From positions 1-64,000 of the forward strand of contig BAEM01000063.1 in assembly GCA_000314955.1 (NCBI GenBank): a stretch of DNA of 64,000 bases, read 5' to 3'. The DNA is from Paraglaciecola chathamensis S18K6 (GTDB lineage: Bacteria; Pseudomonadota; Gammaproteobacteria; Enterobacterales; Alteromonadaceae). Below, in pieces: positions 8,620-17,762 of the stretch. The notes beneath the pieces were generated by a model. It did not search any database and was not told the origin of the DNA. It saw nothing but the letters and a program-made list of their open reading frames with translations. A program made the position numbers and the translations under genes. Position 1 is the first letter of the stretch; the number at the start of each line of letters is the position of its first letter.

Positions 8620-9450
8620 ATGAATTTTTTATTTTCAACAAACAAACGAAGCTATCCCAGTATGACAAATAAAGAGTTGAGAGAGGCGTTCTTAACTGAG
8701 CCTCTGTTTACTCCAGGCGCGCTTTCGTTAACTTATACTGATGTTGATCGTGCGGTTATTGGTGGAGCAATGCCTTTATCGGAAAGCATTCAAATTCCAA
8801 CTCACAAAGAGTTGGCGGCTGATTACTTCTGTGAACGTCGTGAATTAGGGATTATTAACATTGGTGGAAAAGGTGCTGTTGAGGTAGATGGTGAAACCTA
8901 TGACATGGCAATGAAAGATAGCCTCTATGTTTCACGCGGGAGTAAAAACGTTGTTTTGTCTTCTGTAGATGCGAATAGCCCAGCAAAATTTTACATGATC
9001 TCTTATCCCGCTCACCGAATTACCAAGACTGTATATGTTCCTAAGTCAGACGCGAAAAAAATTGAGCTTGGTTCTCAGGAAACGTCTAATGAAAGAACTA
9101 TCTTTCAGTCTATTCGCCCAGGGATCGTTGATAGTTGTCAATTAGTCATGGGAATTACGGAGCTAAAATCGGGTAGTGTCTGGAATACCAAACCTCCCCA
9201 TACTCATTTTAGGCGCACTGAAATTTATATGTATTTTGAGCTTGAGCAAAGCGAACGCGTTTTCCATATGCTGGGTGAGCCCAAAGAGGTCAAAACCTTA
9301 CCATTGGCACCTGAAGTTGCTATTGCTTCTCCAAGTTGGTCGATTCATAGCGGCGTAGGAACGACCAACTATAGTTTTATCTGGGCTATGGGCGGTGAAA
9401 ATCAAGAGTTTGATGATATGGATCATATTGAAATATCTGCGTTAAGTTAG
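8620..9450 (+). CDS. kduI: 4-deoxy-L-threo-5-hexosulose-uronate ketol-isomerase
   Basis: KduI isomerises 5-dehydro-4-deoxyuronate (DKI), formed spontaneously from unsaturated uronates, to DKII. The 276-residue cupin-fold enzyme keeps the zinc ligands: His194, His196 and Glu201 in HTHFRRTE and His243 in SWSIHSG. Their spacing equals that of the E. coli enzyme (196, 198, 203, 245). The tail FDDMDHI is also typical. It follows kduD by 45 bases. The gene is also used in pectin degradation, but here the sulfatase and rhamnose genes favour ulvan. Confidence 0.95.
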   Translation: MNFLFSTNKRSYPSMTNKELREAFLTEPLFTPGALSLTYTDVDRAVIGGAMPLSESIQIPTHKELAADYFCERRELGIINIGGKGAVEVDGETYDMAMKDSLYVSRGSKNVVLSSVDANSPAKFYMISYPAHRITKTVYVPKSDAKKIELGSQETSNERTIFQSIRPGIVDSCQLVMGITELKSGSVWNTKPPHTHFRRTEIYMYFELEQSERVFHMLGEPKEVKTLPLAPEVAIASPSWSIHSGVGTTNYSFIWAMGGENQEFDDMDHIEISALS

Positions 9451-9482
9451 CTTAAAACAATAAAATGTTACAAAACGCCTAT

Positions 9483-9520
9483 CAAAATCAATCATGAATT
9501 GATTTTTTTGATTGATTTTG
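9483..9520. promoter_or_regulatory. Putative autoregulatory operator of the DeoR-type gene
   Basis: A perfect 12-base inverted repeat, CAAAATCAATCA at 9483-9494 and TGATTGATTTTG at 9509-9520, lies 52 bases before the regulator start. The right arm also belongs to 10-base direct repeats (TTGATTTTTT at 9499-9508, then TGATTGATTT at 9509-9518). The left arm is identical to the sequence at 488-499. This is the most symmetric member of the TGATTGA set and suggests that the regulator controls its own gene. Confidence 0.65.
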
Positions 9521-9571
9521 GCTGGTTTGGTGATTATATTGAAACAAATAATGCCAAAAGGATAAGTGAAA

Positions 9572-10366
9572 ATGCTTGAAAAGCAGCGACAACAGTTGAT
9601 TCTAGAAGTGTTGGAGGAGTCCACATTTGCGAGTGTGCCGGAGTTATGCTCTCAACTAGGAGCTTCGGAGGCAACTATTCGACGAGATCTTAATAAGTTG
9701 TCTGCGCAAAAGAAAATTAAAAAAATACGAGGGGGAGCTCAAGTCATTGATTCAGGCTCAACTTCTAACTTTTATCTATCTGGCAATGCGTTTTTAATTG
9801 ATAAAGAGAAAAACGCCGACATAAAAAGACAAATAGCTAAAGTTGCTTGCGAACTATGCTCTGACGGTGAATCAATTATCATCAATGGGGGGAGTTCTAC
9901 ATTTATGATGGCAGAGTTTCTTCGAGAAAAACGCTTGAATGTGCTTACTAATTCATTTGTTCTTTCTCAAGATTTGGTTGAGAACAGCCAAAACCAAATC
10001 ACCTTGCCGGGCGGCGAAGTGTATAGGAAGCAAAGTATAATTCTCAGTTCCTTTGAAAATGATACAACGCAAAATTATCGCGGAAGTATGATGTTTATGG
10101 GCACGCCCGGTATTAGTAAATACGGCGTGATGGAATCTGATCCGTTACTTATACTCGCTGAAAAAAAGTTACGTAAACAAGCTGATAAGTTAGTTGTTTT
10201 GGCTGATAGCACCAAGATAGGTCTACAGAGCAACTTAGTTTTTTGCGGCTTAGAAGCCGTTGATATTGTCATTACCGATAGCCGCGCCGATGAAAAAGTA
10301 CTGGAAGAATTTCGCCGTTGGGACATCGAAGTGATTGTAGTCGATGCCCAAGCTGTCACCGTTTAA
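9572..10366 (+). CDS. DeoR-family transcriptional regulator of the ulvan/rhamnose locus
   Basis: A 264-residue sugar-responsive repressor. The N-terminal DeoR helix-turn-helix spans about residues 5-55 (LCSQLGASEATIRRDLNKL, then KIKKIRGGA). The C-terminal DeoR sensor domain binds a phosphorylated sugar; it contains INGGSSTFMMAEFL and LVVLADSTKIG. ATG 9572 was preferred to GTG 9566 because AAAAGGA at 9556-9562 is better spaced. It lies between the uronate operon and the rhamnose operon, and TGATTGA boxes precede both, so it probably represses both until an intermediate such as KDPG or rhamnulose-1-phosphate appears. The effector is inferred. Confidence 0.88.
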   Translation: MLEKQRQQLILEVLEESTFASVPELCSQLGASEATIRRDLNKLSAQKKIKKIRGGAQVIDSGSTSNFYLSGNAFLIDKEKNADIKRQIAKVACELCSDGESIIINGGSSTFMMAEFLREKRLNVLTNSFVLSQDLVENSQNQITLPGGEVYRKQSIILSSFENDTTQNYRGSMMFMGTPGISKYGVMESDPLLILAEKKLRKQADKLVVLADSTKIGLQSNLVFCGLEAVDIVITDSRADEKVLEEFRRWDIEVIVVDAQAVTV

Positions 10367-10837
10367 TTGAACGGAGGACTCCTGTTTATTAAAGGGCTTC
10401 TTAGCATGAAGCCACTTAAATGTTTGGGGTCCTGAACCTTTTAAAGTGCTACGCTATTTATATAGCAAGACTATTTTATTAAATATACCTGATATATTTT
10501 AAAACCTCTAGATTCAATCAAAAATATTCAAATTCAATCATTTTCTGTTATATAATCCCTCTGTGTTGTCATTTATATTCTTTTAGCTTTTGCGGAGGTT
10601 GGAGCTCAATCCGTTAGACCGCTGTTTAAGCGAGAGATAAATGCTCTACAACTTGAACAGAATTAAACGTATGCACTGGACTCTACGCATTGTTCATTTA
10701 ACGCTACGTTTTCTTATGAGCGTTCAGTTATGTAGCACACATGAGATGCTCAATGGATTAATGCTAAGTCACGTAAAGACCAACATAGCACTAACCAGAG
10801 GAGCTTAATAATTGTTTGTTTTAGGGGTAGAAATAGA
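10367..10837 (+). promoter_or_regulatory. Leader of the rhamnose operon with a 30-bp TGATTGA operator
   Basis: A 471-base gap without a gene. At 10511-10540 the minus strand reads three 10-base units, TGATTGAATT, TGAATATTTT and TGATTGAATC: the same element and one-turn period as at 3941 and 12296. A weak hairpin, GGCTTC at 10395-10400 with GAAGCC at 10408-10413, lies just after the regulator gene and lacks a U-tract. The remaining 290 bases before the kinase start are an unusually long 5' leader in which I recognise nothing. Confidence 0.55.
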
Positions 10838-12235
10838 GTGAAGGCTGTTTTAGATATAGGAAAAACACACATAAAATTATTGTTTGTGAAAGAGGAGCAA
10901 CAAGTAGCTAGCTTCAGCTGTAAAAACGCTCCTATTGCCGGACAATATCCTCAAGCCGATGTTAGTAGTATTTGGGAATGGTTGATTGAAACTCTTCACT
11001 CTTGTACCTATTCAAAGCAAGTGGAAGGGCTTGTTATTACTACACATGGTGCTACCGCAGCATTGATAGACGAGCGTGAGAAAAATAGACAGAGTGCATT
11101 AGTAATACCTGTTTTAGATTATGAATATGACGGCCTAGACGAAGTTAGTGCTGATTACGAAGAAGCTCGGCCTAATTTTCAAGAAACATTCTCACCTTCT
11201 TTACCCGCGGGACTTAACCTTGGTAGGCAGCTGTTTTGGCTAGAACGATCTTATCCTACTGAATTTGCGAAAGTCACATCGATACTGCTTTACCCACAGT
11301 ATTGGGCTTGGAGATTGGGCGCAAATGTGAGCTCGGAAGTTACCTCTTTAGGTTGCCATACCGACCTTTGGAATCCAATCAAACGAGAATATTCTTCAAT
11401 TTGCATAGCAAATGATTGGACAAAGCTATTTCCTTCTATCAAGTCTGCGTGGGACTGCATTGGTGAAATAAGTCCAGAAGTGTCGCAGGCTACTACTTTA
11501 CCTACTTCGTGCAAAATCTATTGCGGAATTCACGACAGCAACGCTAGTTATCTGAGATACCTAAATTTAAGCTTGAAACACGATCAAGAATTTACCGTAA
11601 TTTCTACAGGTACGTGGACTATATTAATGCAGGCTAATGGACAGGTCAGCCATTTACAGAGCAAACCGGACACCTTGGCTAACGTAGATATAAACGGTGA
11701 TCCTGTATGCTGTGCTAGGTTTATGGGTGGCCGTGAGTATGAAAAAATATGCACTACATTGGGGGGCAATATCAAAATGAATCCCACCGAGTCCGACATT
11801 CAGCGTGCGATCGATAATTTATGGATGGTGACGCCTGATTTTAGTGATGGTAATGGCCCTTTTGGCAATTATACCCCTCAACTTCTATGCCCTAAGACCC
11901 CTCCCGCGCCTCAAGCAATCGCGACCTTGTATTGCGCGATGATGATTAGCCAAAGACTAGATGATCTTCAAGCTCAGGGCCCCATTTATATCGAAGGTGC
12001 ATTTCTTAAGAATCCTTTATTGTGTGGTCTTGTCGCCCAGTTAAGAGCAGGACAAAGTGTATTTGCCTCCACTGACGCCACAGGAACTGTGTTAGGTGCA
12101 GCTTCATTAATTGATTATCAAAATGGAAACGTGAGCAACTTAGAGGTCTCGCCTGTGTCAACGACGGACTTTGTCGGACTAGAGCCTTACGTAGATGCTT
12201 GGTTTAACGCGATAAGCCGAAAAAGTAATATTTAG
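10838..12235 (+). CDS. FGGY-family sugar kinase, probable L-rhamnulose kinase
   Basis: A 465-residue cytoplasmic kinase. The N-terminal FGGY motif is MKAVLDIGKTHIKLL, followed by THGATAALID and a C-terminal ATP-binding region with YIEGAFLKNPL and GTVLGAAS. FGGY kinases phosphorylate rhamnulose, fuculose, xylulose or gluconate and cannot be told apart by motif. The genes that follow encode an L-rhamnose isomerase and a rhamnulose-1-phosphate aldolase, which makes L-rhamnulose the expected substrate. The GTG start has AGGGG ten bases upstream. It appears to lack the usual RhaB N-terminal features, so it belongs to another FGGY branch. Confidence 0.8.
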   Translation: MKAVLDIGKTHIKLLFVKEEQQVASFSCKNAPIAGQYPQADVSSIWEWLIETLHSCTYSKQVEGLVITTHGATAALIDEREKNRQSALVIPVLDYEYDGLDEVSADYEEARPNFQETFSPSLPAGLNLGRQLFWLERSYPTEFAKVTSILLYPQYWAWRLGANVSSEVTSLGCHTDLWNPIKREYSSICIANDWTKLFPSIKSAWDCIGEISPEVSQATTLPTSCKIYCGIHDSNASYLRYLNLSLKHDQEFTVISTGTWTILMQANGQVSHLQSKPDTLANVDINGDPVCCARFMGGREYEKICTTLGGNIKMNPTESDIQRAIDNLWMVTPDFSDGNGPFGNYTPQLLCPKTPPAPQAIATLYCAMMISQRLDDLQAQGPIYIEGAFLKNPLLCGLVAQLRAGQSVFASTDATGTVLGAASLIDYQNGNVSNLEVSPVSTTDFVGLEPYVDAWFNAISRKSNI

Positions 12236-12295
12236 TCACGAATGCATCAATAATAATCACGAGGCCTTGTTAAATAGTCATTTTAGTGTTCTTTG

Positions 12296-12325
12296 TGATT
12301 GAAAATGATTGACAAGTATTGAAAT
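12296..12325 (+). promoter_or_regulatory. Putative DeoR operator before the rhamnose aldolase gene
   Basis: Three contiguous 10-base units, TGATTGAAAA, TGATTGACAA and GTATTGAAAT, lie in the 175-base gap after the kinase gene; a further TGATTGC begins at 12338. This is the clearest direct-repeat example of the regional motif and suggests that the aldolase-isomerase genes have their own regulated promoter. Confidence 0.65.
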
Positions 12326-12410
12326 CTGCGTGTATTGTGATTGCATAAATCAGAGTCCAAGCATTATGGACTAAATTAACAATCAACATTTAACAAGATA
12401 GGACTAATTC

Positions 12411-14603
12411 ATGGCTTTCAAACCTGATGATTACAAGCATGTTAAGTACCTTTGGAAAGACGAAGAAGCTGACAATCTTTCTCCTGTAGAAAATCTCGTT
12501 TACCGCTCAAATAAGCTAGGTGATGATCAAAGAATTACCAATACCGGTGGCGGTAATACTTCAGCAAAAATTATGGAGAAAGACCCTCTTTCAGGTGAAG
12601 AAGTTGAAGTTCTTTGGGTAAAGGGGTCTGGTGGAGATTTACGTACATCAAAAGTGGCGAACTTCTCATCACTTTACATGGATAAATTGAATGCACTGCA
12701 GGATATCTACCATTCGGCAGGCGAAGTCGGAGTCAAAACTCAAATTGAAGATGACATGGTTGCTATGTATCGTCATGCGACGTTCAATTTGAACCCTCGG
12801 GCAACTTCAATCGATACTCCTCTACACGCCTTTATACCTTTCAAGCATGTTGATCACATGCACCCAAATTCGGTTATTGCAGTTGCTGCTAGTAAAAATT
12901 GTAAAACACTAACTAAAGAAATATTTGGGGATGAACTAATTTGGACTGAGTGGCAGCGACCAGGTTTTGATTTAGGTCTTCAGTTACAGCAAATTTGCAG
13001 AGATTATCCAGATGCGAAGGGTGTAATACTTGCGGGGCACGGCGTTATCAACTGGGCTAATGACAGTAAAGCATGCTATGACTTGAGCTTAGAAATTATC
13101 GAAAAAGCAGCAAGTTTTATTGAAAGTCACGACAAAGGTGAGATGACTTTCGGTGGACAGAAATATGCCAAACTTGATCAAATGCAAAGAGAAAACGTCT
13201 TGGCTGATGTTCTACCGTATTTACGCGGCTTGGTATCAGGTGAAAATAAACTTATTGGTACCGTCCAAGATGATGATGATGTACTTCGTTTTGTGAACAG
13301 TAACGATGCGCTTCGTCTAGCAGATTTGGGAACGTCTTGCCCAGATCATTTCTTACGTACAAAAATTAAGCCTCTATATGTTGATTGGAACCCAGAAACT
13401 GATTCTATAGAACAGTTGAAAGGCTTATTAAAAGATGGCGTGAAAAAGTACAAAGAAGATTATAGCTCTTACTATGAGCAGTGTAAGCATGACAATTCTC
13501 CAGCTCAGAGAGCTTCCTCGCCTTCAATATGTTTAATTCCTGGCGTAGGCATGATTGGCTGGGGTAAAAATAAGTCAGAATCTCGAGTGACTGCTGAGTT
13601 TTACAACTGTGCAATTGAAGTTATGCGCGGGGCAGAGGCAATTGATGAGTACATTGCCCTGCCACAACAAGAAGCATTTGATATTGAATACTGGTTATTG
13701 GAAGAAGCCAAACTTCAACGTATGCCAAAAGAGGCACCGTTGGCTCGTGATGTAGTTGTAGTCATTGGGGCAGGTGATGGTATTGGTAAAGCTACAGCTC
13801 ACCGAGTGGCGCGTGAAGGAGCTCATGTCGTATGTGCTGATTTGCGTATTGAACAAGCCAAAGCCACGGCTATCGAGTTAGAGGAAATATACGGAAAAGG
13901 TATTGGCGTTGCCGGTACGGGTATCTCATCTTGCGGCCCTGCGATCGCTCAAGAAGTGGATATAACTAAACGTGAAACGGTAGAAAAATTGTTTGCCAAT
14001 GTTACGTTGGCCTACGGTGGTATCGACAAGGTCATTGTGACTGCGGGAGTATTCCTTGCTGAAGGAAAAGATTTGTCTAAAAACGATGACATCTTCGAGC
14101 TCAGCTTCAATGTAAATGTGAAGGGGGGATACGTCGTTGCATCAGAGGCTCAAAAGATTTGGGAAAAACAACAACTCAAAGGCATGATGGTACTAACCAC
14201 TAGCGTAAATGGTGCAGTATCTAAGAAAGGTTCTTTAGCCTACGACACTAGTAAGTCAGCGGCAAACCATTTAGTGCGGGAACTGGCTGTCACCTTATCG
14301 CCTCTGGTTAACGTGAATGCACTTGCTCCGGCTACCGTTGTTCAGGGAAGTAGTATGTTTCCTAGAGACCGGGTGATTTCTTCACTATCGAAATACAACA
14401 TTCCATTTAACGAATCTGATACAACTGAAGATTTACGTACAAGTTTAGCTGAGTTCTATGCCCAACGAACTTTGACGAAGTTGCCTATAACGCCCGAAGA
14501 TCAGGCCGAAGCTGCATATTTACTTGTATCTGGTCAGTTAAGCAAAACGACCGGCCAAATTATTAGTGTAGACGGTGGTTTACACGAAGCCTTCCTACGC
14601 TAG
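12411..14603 (+). CDS. Bifunctional rhamnulose-1-phosphate aldolase / L-lactaldehyde dehydrogenase
   Basis: A 730-residue two-domain enzyme of the RhaE/YuxG type. Residues 1 to about 430 form a class II aldolase/adducin domain, with GGGNTSAKI near 45 and metal-site histidines in HMHPNS and LAGHGVINW. Residues about 440-730 form a short-chain dehydrogenase with VVVIGAGDGIGKATA and YDTSKSAANH. The aldolase half would split L-rhamnulose-1-phosphate into DHAP and L-lactaldehyde, and the dehydrogenase half would oxidise the aldehyde to L-lactate. It is followed ten bases later by rhaI. In bacteria with this fusion, the pathway replaces the separate RhaD and FucO of enterics. Confidence 0.92.
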   Translation: MAFKPDDYKHVKYLWKDEEADNLSPVENLVYRSNKLGDDQRITNTGGGNTSAKIMEKDPLSGEEVEVLWVKGSGGDLRTSKVANFSSLYMDKLNALQDIYHSAGEVGVKTQIEDDMVAMYRHATFNLNPRATSIDTPLHAFIPFKHVDHMHPNSVIAVAASKNCKTLTKEIFGDELIWTEWQRPGFDLGLQLQQICRDYPDAKGVILAGHGVINWANDSKACYDLSLEIIEKAASFIESHDKGEMTFGGQKYAKLDQMQRENVLADVLPYLRGLVSGENKLIGTVQDDDDVLRFVNSNDALRLADLGTSCPDHFLRTKIKPLYVDWNPETDSIEQLKGLLKDGVKKYKEDYSSYYEQCKHDNSPAQRASSPSICLIPGVGMIGWGKNKSESRVTAEFYNCAIEVMRGAEAIDEYIALPQQEAFDIEYWLLEEAKLQRMPKEAPLARDVVVVIGAGDGIGKATAHRVAREGAHVVCADLRIEQAKATAIELEEIYGKGIGVAGTGISSCGPAIAQEVDITKRETVEKLFANVTLAYGGIDKVIVTAGVFLAEGKDLSKNDDIFELSFNVNVKGGYVVASEAQKIWEKQQLKGMMVLTTSVNGAVSKKGSLAYDTSKSAANHLVRELAVTLSPLVNVNALAPATVVQGSSMFPRDRVISSLSKYNIPFNESDTTEDLRTSLAEFYAQRTLTKLPITPEDQAEAAYLLVSGQLSKTTGQIISVDGGLHEAFLR

Positions 14604-14612
14604 GAGTACATT

Positions 14613-15908
14613 ATGTTACGAAGAATTGAATCATCTTTAATAAAAGATAAAAACGAAGAACTCTATACAGATTTGAAGTCTGATTATGATGCATTAACAG
14701 AAAAGTTAGGCCGTGACGGTATAGATATCGAAAAGTTTACAGAAGCGGCTGAGAAGTTTCAGATTGCCGTCCCTTCTTGGGGGACAGGCACCGGTGGTAC
14801 GCGCTTCGCTCGTTTCCCTTTAAAGGGTGAGCCTCGCAACATCTTCGAAAAATTAGAGGATTGTTCGGTAATCAATGAGTTATCAGGTTGTACTGACAGT
14901 GTTTCTCCACACTTCCCTTGGGATAAAGTAGATGACTTTAGTGAACTAAAGCAAACCTCTGATGAGTATGGCATTAAATGGGTTTCAGTAAATTCAAATA
15001 CGTTTCAAGATCAACCTGGGCAAGAAACGTCATATAAATACGGTAGCATGAGTAATACGCAGCAATCGTCACGAGATCTTGCTATTCAACATAATCTAGA
15101 TTGCATAGGGTATGGTCAGCAACTAGGCGCAAATAGTTTGACTGTTTGGGTCGGCGATGGCTCTAACCATCCTGGACAGCAGCACTTTCAAAAAGCATTT
15201 GAACGTTACTTATCGAGCATGGAAAAAGTTTATGCAGGTTTACCCAATGACTGGGAAATGCATATCGAACATAAAATGTTCGAGCCAGCTTTCTACTCAA
15301 CAGTCATCCAGGATTGGGGTTCAAATATACTGGCTGCAATGCATTTGGGGCCTAAGTGTAAATCACTTGTCGATTTAGGCCATCATGCCCCGAACACTAA
15401 TATTGAAATGATTGTTTCTCGTTTAATTCAGTTCAAAAAATTGGGTGGGTTTCATTTCAACGATAGTAAATATGGGGATGATGATTTGGACAGCGGCTCT
15501 TTGCATCCATATCAGCAGTTCTTGATTTTTAATGAATTGGTTGATGCGGAGTATCGTCAGCAAGCTGAATTTGACCCCTCATACATGCTAGATCAATCTC
15601 ATAACGTGACGGATCCTATTGAAAGCCTCATTGTCTCTGCAATCGAAGTTCAGCGCTCTTATATAAAGGCATTGCTTGTAGATCGTGAATCGCTCTACGG
15701 CTATCAGGAAAGTAACGACGCGATGATGGCTTCATTGGAGCTTAAAAAGGCGTTCAATGTTGACGTTACCCCCATATTAGCTATGGCTCGATACCGTCAA
15801 TCGGCTGCGATAAATCCTATAGGTGTATATCGCTCGATTGACTACAGAACACGCATGGACAAAGACCGTCCTCGCGACCCGAATGCGAGTGGCTCTGGTA
15901 TCGTTTAA
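14613..15908 (+). CDS. rhaI: L-rhamnose isomerase (Pseudomonas stutzeri type)
   Basis: RhaI converts L-rhamnose to L-rhamnulose on a metal-dependent TIM barrel. The 431-residue length equals that of the P. stutzeri enzyme. Long motifs are shared: VPSWGTGTGGTRFARFP, EHKMFEPAFYSTV with a metal-binding Glu, LVDLGHHAPNTNIEM with Asp/His ligands, and GGFHFNDSKYGDDDLD. GGAG stands eight bases before the ATG. It is distinct from the E. coli RhaA family. The gene follows the aldolase-dehydrogenase gene directly and supplies the ketose for the kinase. Confidence 0.95.
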   Translation: MLRRIESSLIKDKNEELYTDLKSDYDALTEKLGRDGIDIEKFTEAAEKFQIAVPSWGTGTGGTRFARFPLKGEPRNIFEKLEDCSVINELSGCTDSVSPHFPWDKVDDFSELKQTSDEYGIKWVSVNSNTFQDQPGQETSYKYGSMSNTQQSSRDLAIQHNLDCIGYGQQLGANSLTVWVGDGSNHPGQQHFQKAFERYLSSMEKVYAGLPNDWEMHIEHKMFEPAFYSTVIQDWGSNILAAMHLGPKCKSLVDLGHHAPNTNIEMIVSRLIQFKKLGGFHFNDSKYGDDDLDSGSLHPYQQFLIFNELVDAEYRQQAEFDPSYMLDQSHNVTDPIESLIVSAIEVQRSYIKALLVDRESLYGYQESNDAMMASLELKKAFNVDVTPILAMARYRQSAAINPIGVYRSIDYRTRMDKDRPRDPNASGSGIV

Positions 15909-16018
15909 AACGAATTGGTAGCCGCTTTCTACCAGTAAATCTGTACCTTACAAAAAGCGAATTGATAATAATAATAATAATAGAAGCTGTAAATACAAAC
16001 GGAATAAGAAAAACGTAT

Positions 16019-17164
16019 ATGATGTTACGCGACTGTTTTAACTACCATGATTTCAGAAAGCTAGCTAAAGGCAGGCTGCCTGGACCGATATTTAACTATA
16101 TAGATGGTGGAGCAGACGATGAAGTTACTATGCGTCGCAACTCTGAAGCCTTTCAGGGCTGCGATCTTATTCCGCAGGTATTAACCGGTGTTAAAGATGT
16201 CGATCTTAGCGTTGAGGTCATGGGGCAAAAACTAGATTTACCTGTCTATTTGTCACCCACAGCGTTACAGCGTCTGTTTCATCACCGGGGGGAGCGGGCC
16301 ACTGCGGGTGCTGCCCAAAAATATGGCACTATGTTCGGAGTGTCGTCTCTCGGTACTGTGAGTATGGAAGAAATCGCTCGCCAATATGATACGCCTCAAG
16401 TTTATCAGTTTTATTTTCACAAAGACCGTGGTCTTAACAACGCCATGATGCAGCGAGCAAAAGAGTCCAACGTAAATGTAATGATGCTAACGGTAGATTC
16501 AATCACTGGCGGCAATAGAGAGCGGGACTTACGTACAGGCTTCTCAATTCCATTTAAGTTAAACCTGCAAGGACTTTGGCAATTTGCGACTCGTCCCATG
16601 TGGGGAATTAACTACTTAACACATGAAAAGTTTTCTTTACCTCAGCTTGACGCTCATATCGACATGGGTAAGGGTGCTAGCTCAATTGGCGACTATTTTA
16701 CCAATATGCTCGACCCTTCAATGAACTGGAAAGATGTAGAGGAAATGGTGAAGTTCTGGGATGGTGAATTCTGCTTAAAGGGTATCATGAGTGCTGACGA
16801 TGCCAAGCGCGCCGTGGATATTGGCTGCACAGGTATTGTCATTTCCAATCATGGTGGGCGTCAACTTGACGGCTCTCGTAGCTCTTTCGACCAATTGGCT
16901 GAAATAGTAGACGTGGTGGGCGACAAAATAGATGTCATTTTTGATAGTGGTATTCAGCGGGGCACCCATGTACTCAAGGCGCTGGCATTGGGTGCTAAAG
17001 CAGTAGGGCTAGGCCGTTACTATCTATTCGCACTAGCTGCTGCAGGTCAACCTGGTGTTGAGCGGGCGATGAAACTGTTGGTAGCTGAAATCGAGCGGGA
17101 CATGCGACTTATGGGCTGCTCAAAAATTAGTGATCTCAACCGAGACCACATTCGCTTCAGGTAG
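16019..17164 (+). CDS. lldD: FMN-dependent L-lactate dehydrogenase (alpha-hydroxyacid oxidase family)
   Basis: An FMN enzyme that oxidises L-lactate to pyruvate, passing electrons to the respiratory chain. Visible family motifs are FNYIDGGADDE near the N-terminus, LSPTALQRL, LTVDSITGGNRERDLR, SNHGGRQLDGSRSS with the catalytic His and Arg, and VIFDSGIQRGTHVLKALALGA for the flavin phosphate. An in-frame TTG at 15962 would add residues encoded by an ATA triplet run, so the tandem ATG at 16019/16022 is preferred; no strong ribosome site is seen. Placed after rhaI, it finishes rhamnose catabolism by consuming the lactate made from lactaldehyde. A related 2-hydroxyacid oxidase role cannot be excluded. 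Confidence 0.85.
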   Translation: MMLRDCFNYHDFRKLAKGRLPGPIFNYIDGGADDEVTMRRNSEAFQGCDLIPQVLTGVKDVDLSVEVMGQKLDLPVYLSPTALQRLFHHRGERATAGAAQKYGTMFGVSSLGTVSMEEIARQYDTPQVYQFYFHKDRGLNNAMMQRAKESNVNVMMLTVDSITGGNRERDLRTGFSIPFKLNLQGLWQFATRPMWGINYLTHEKFSLPQLDAHIDMGKGASSIGDYFTNMLDPSMNWKDVEEMVKFWDGEFCLKGIMSADDAKRAVDIGCTGIVISNHGGRQLDGSRSSFDQLAEIVDVVGDKIDVIFDSGIQRGTHVLKALALGAKAVGLGRYYLFALAAAGQPGVERAMKLLVAEIERDMRLMGCSKISDLNRDHIRFR

Positions 17165-17762
17165 AAATTTTATTTGCGCTTTATGACATGACTCTTAAAG
17201 CGCTTCGATCCTTCGACTTCTATTTAAGTCTTGAAAATTTATTAACTTTCATTCTGTTCAAAGGCGATTCTTTTTACCTATTGAGCTAAAAAGGTATGAG
17301 AGGGCAACCCAATCTTCTCTCGTACTTCTTTATTAGCCACCCATTAAAGCTCATCCTTTGACAATCTCCTCAACGATTCACCTGAGTATAAATACCCACA
17401 ACATTATTTAGCCAAGTTTAAATTACCTGAACTTATGGTTATTTTTAATCGGTTAAATAGAAGCCTTGTGAATATCATACGACTTAATTAAATTGCTAAT
17501 GATTAATTATGATTGGAAAGGTTTACTTTTGAATAAATTGTGAATATATTGTTATTGCTCTGTTAGTGAAGTTTTTCAAATTCAAACTGCCGTGAATGGT
17601 TCGTTATATAGTGATTTGTTCTGCACCTTGGCCGGCGAGGTGCGGTAGAGCTCACACAAGAAAATTTGCTAATAGAGATGGGATAAAAGAAGCGGGACCA
17701 CCGCCTTTAACAATAATAATTCGGCAAGTTTTAACGCTGTCGACGTATCTCTAGGAAGGACA
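17165..17762 (+). promoter_or_regulatory. Leader of the TonB-receptor gene with a TGATT repeat
   Basis: A 598-base gap without a gene. An imperfect hairpin (GCGCTTTA at 17176-17183, TAAAGCGC at 17196-17203) just after lldD may end transcription, though no U-tract follows. TGATTAATTA at 17500-17509 and TGATTGGAAA at 17510-17519 form a weaker copy of the 10-base operator repeat. A good AGGAAGGA ribosome site precedes the start at 17763. The rest is AT-rich and unremarkable. Confidence 0.5.

Noticed and set aside
15962-15982. A run of ATA/ATT triplets inside a possible N-terminal extension of the lactate dehydrogenase, suggesting phase variation.
   Set aside because: The triplet run cannot shift the frame, and the conserved part of the protein starts after the ATG pair at 16019/16022, so it is most simply part of the leader.
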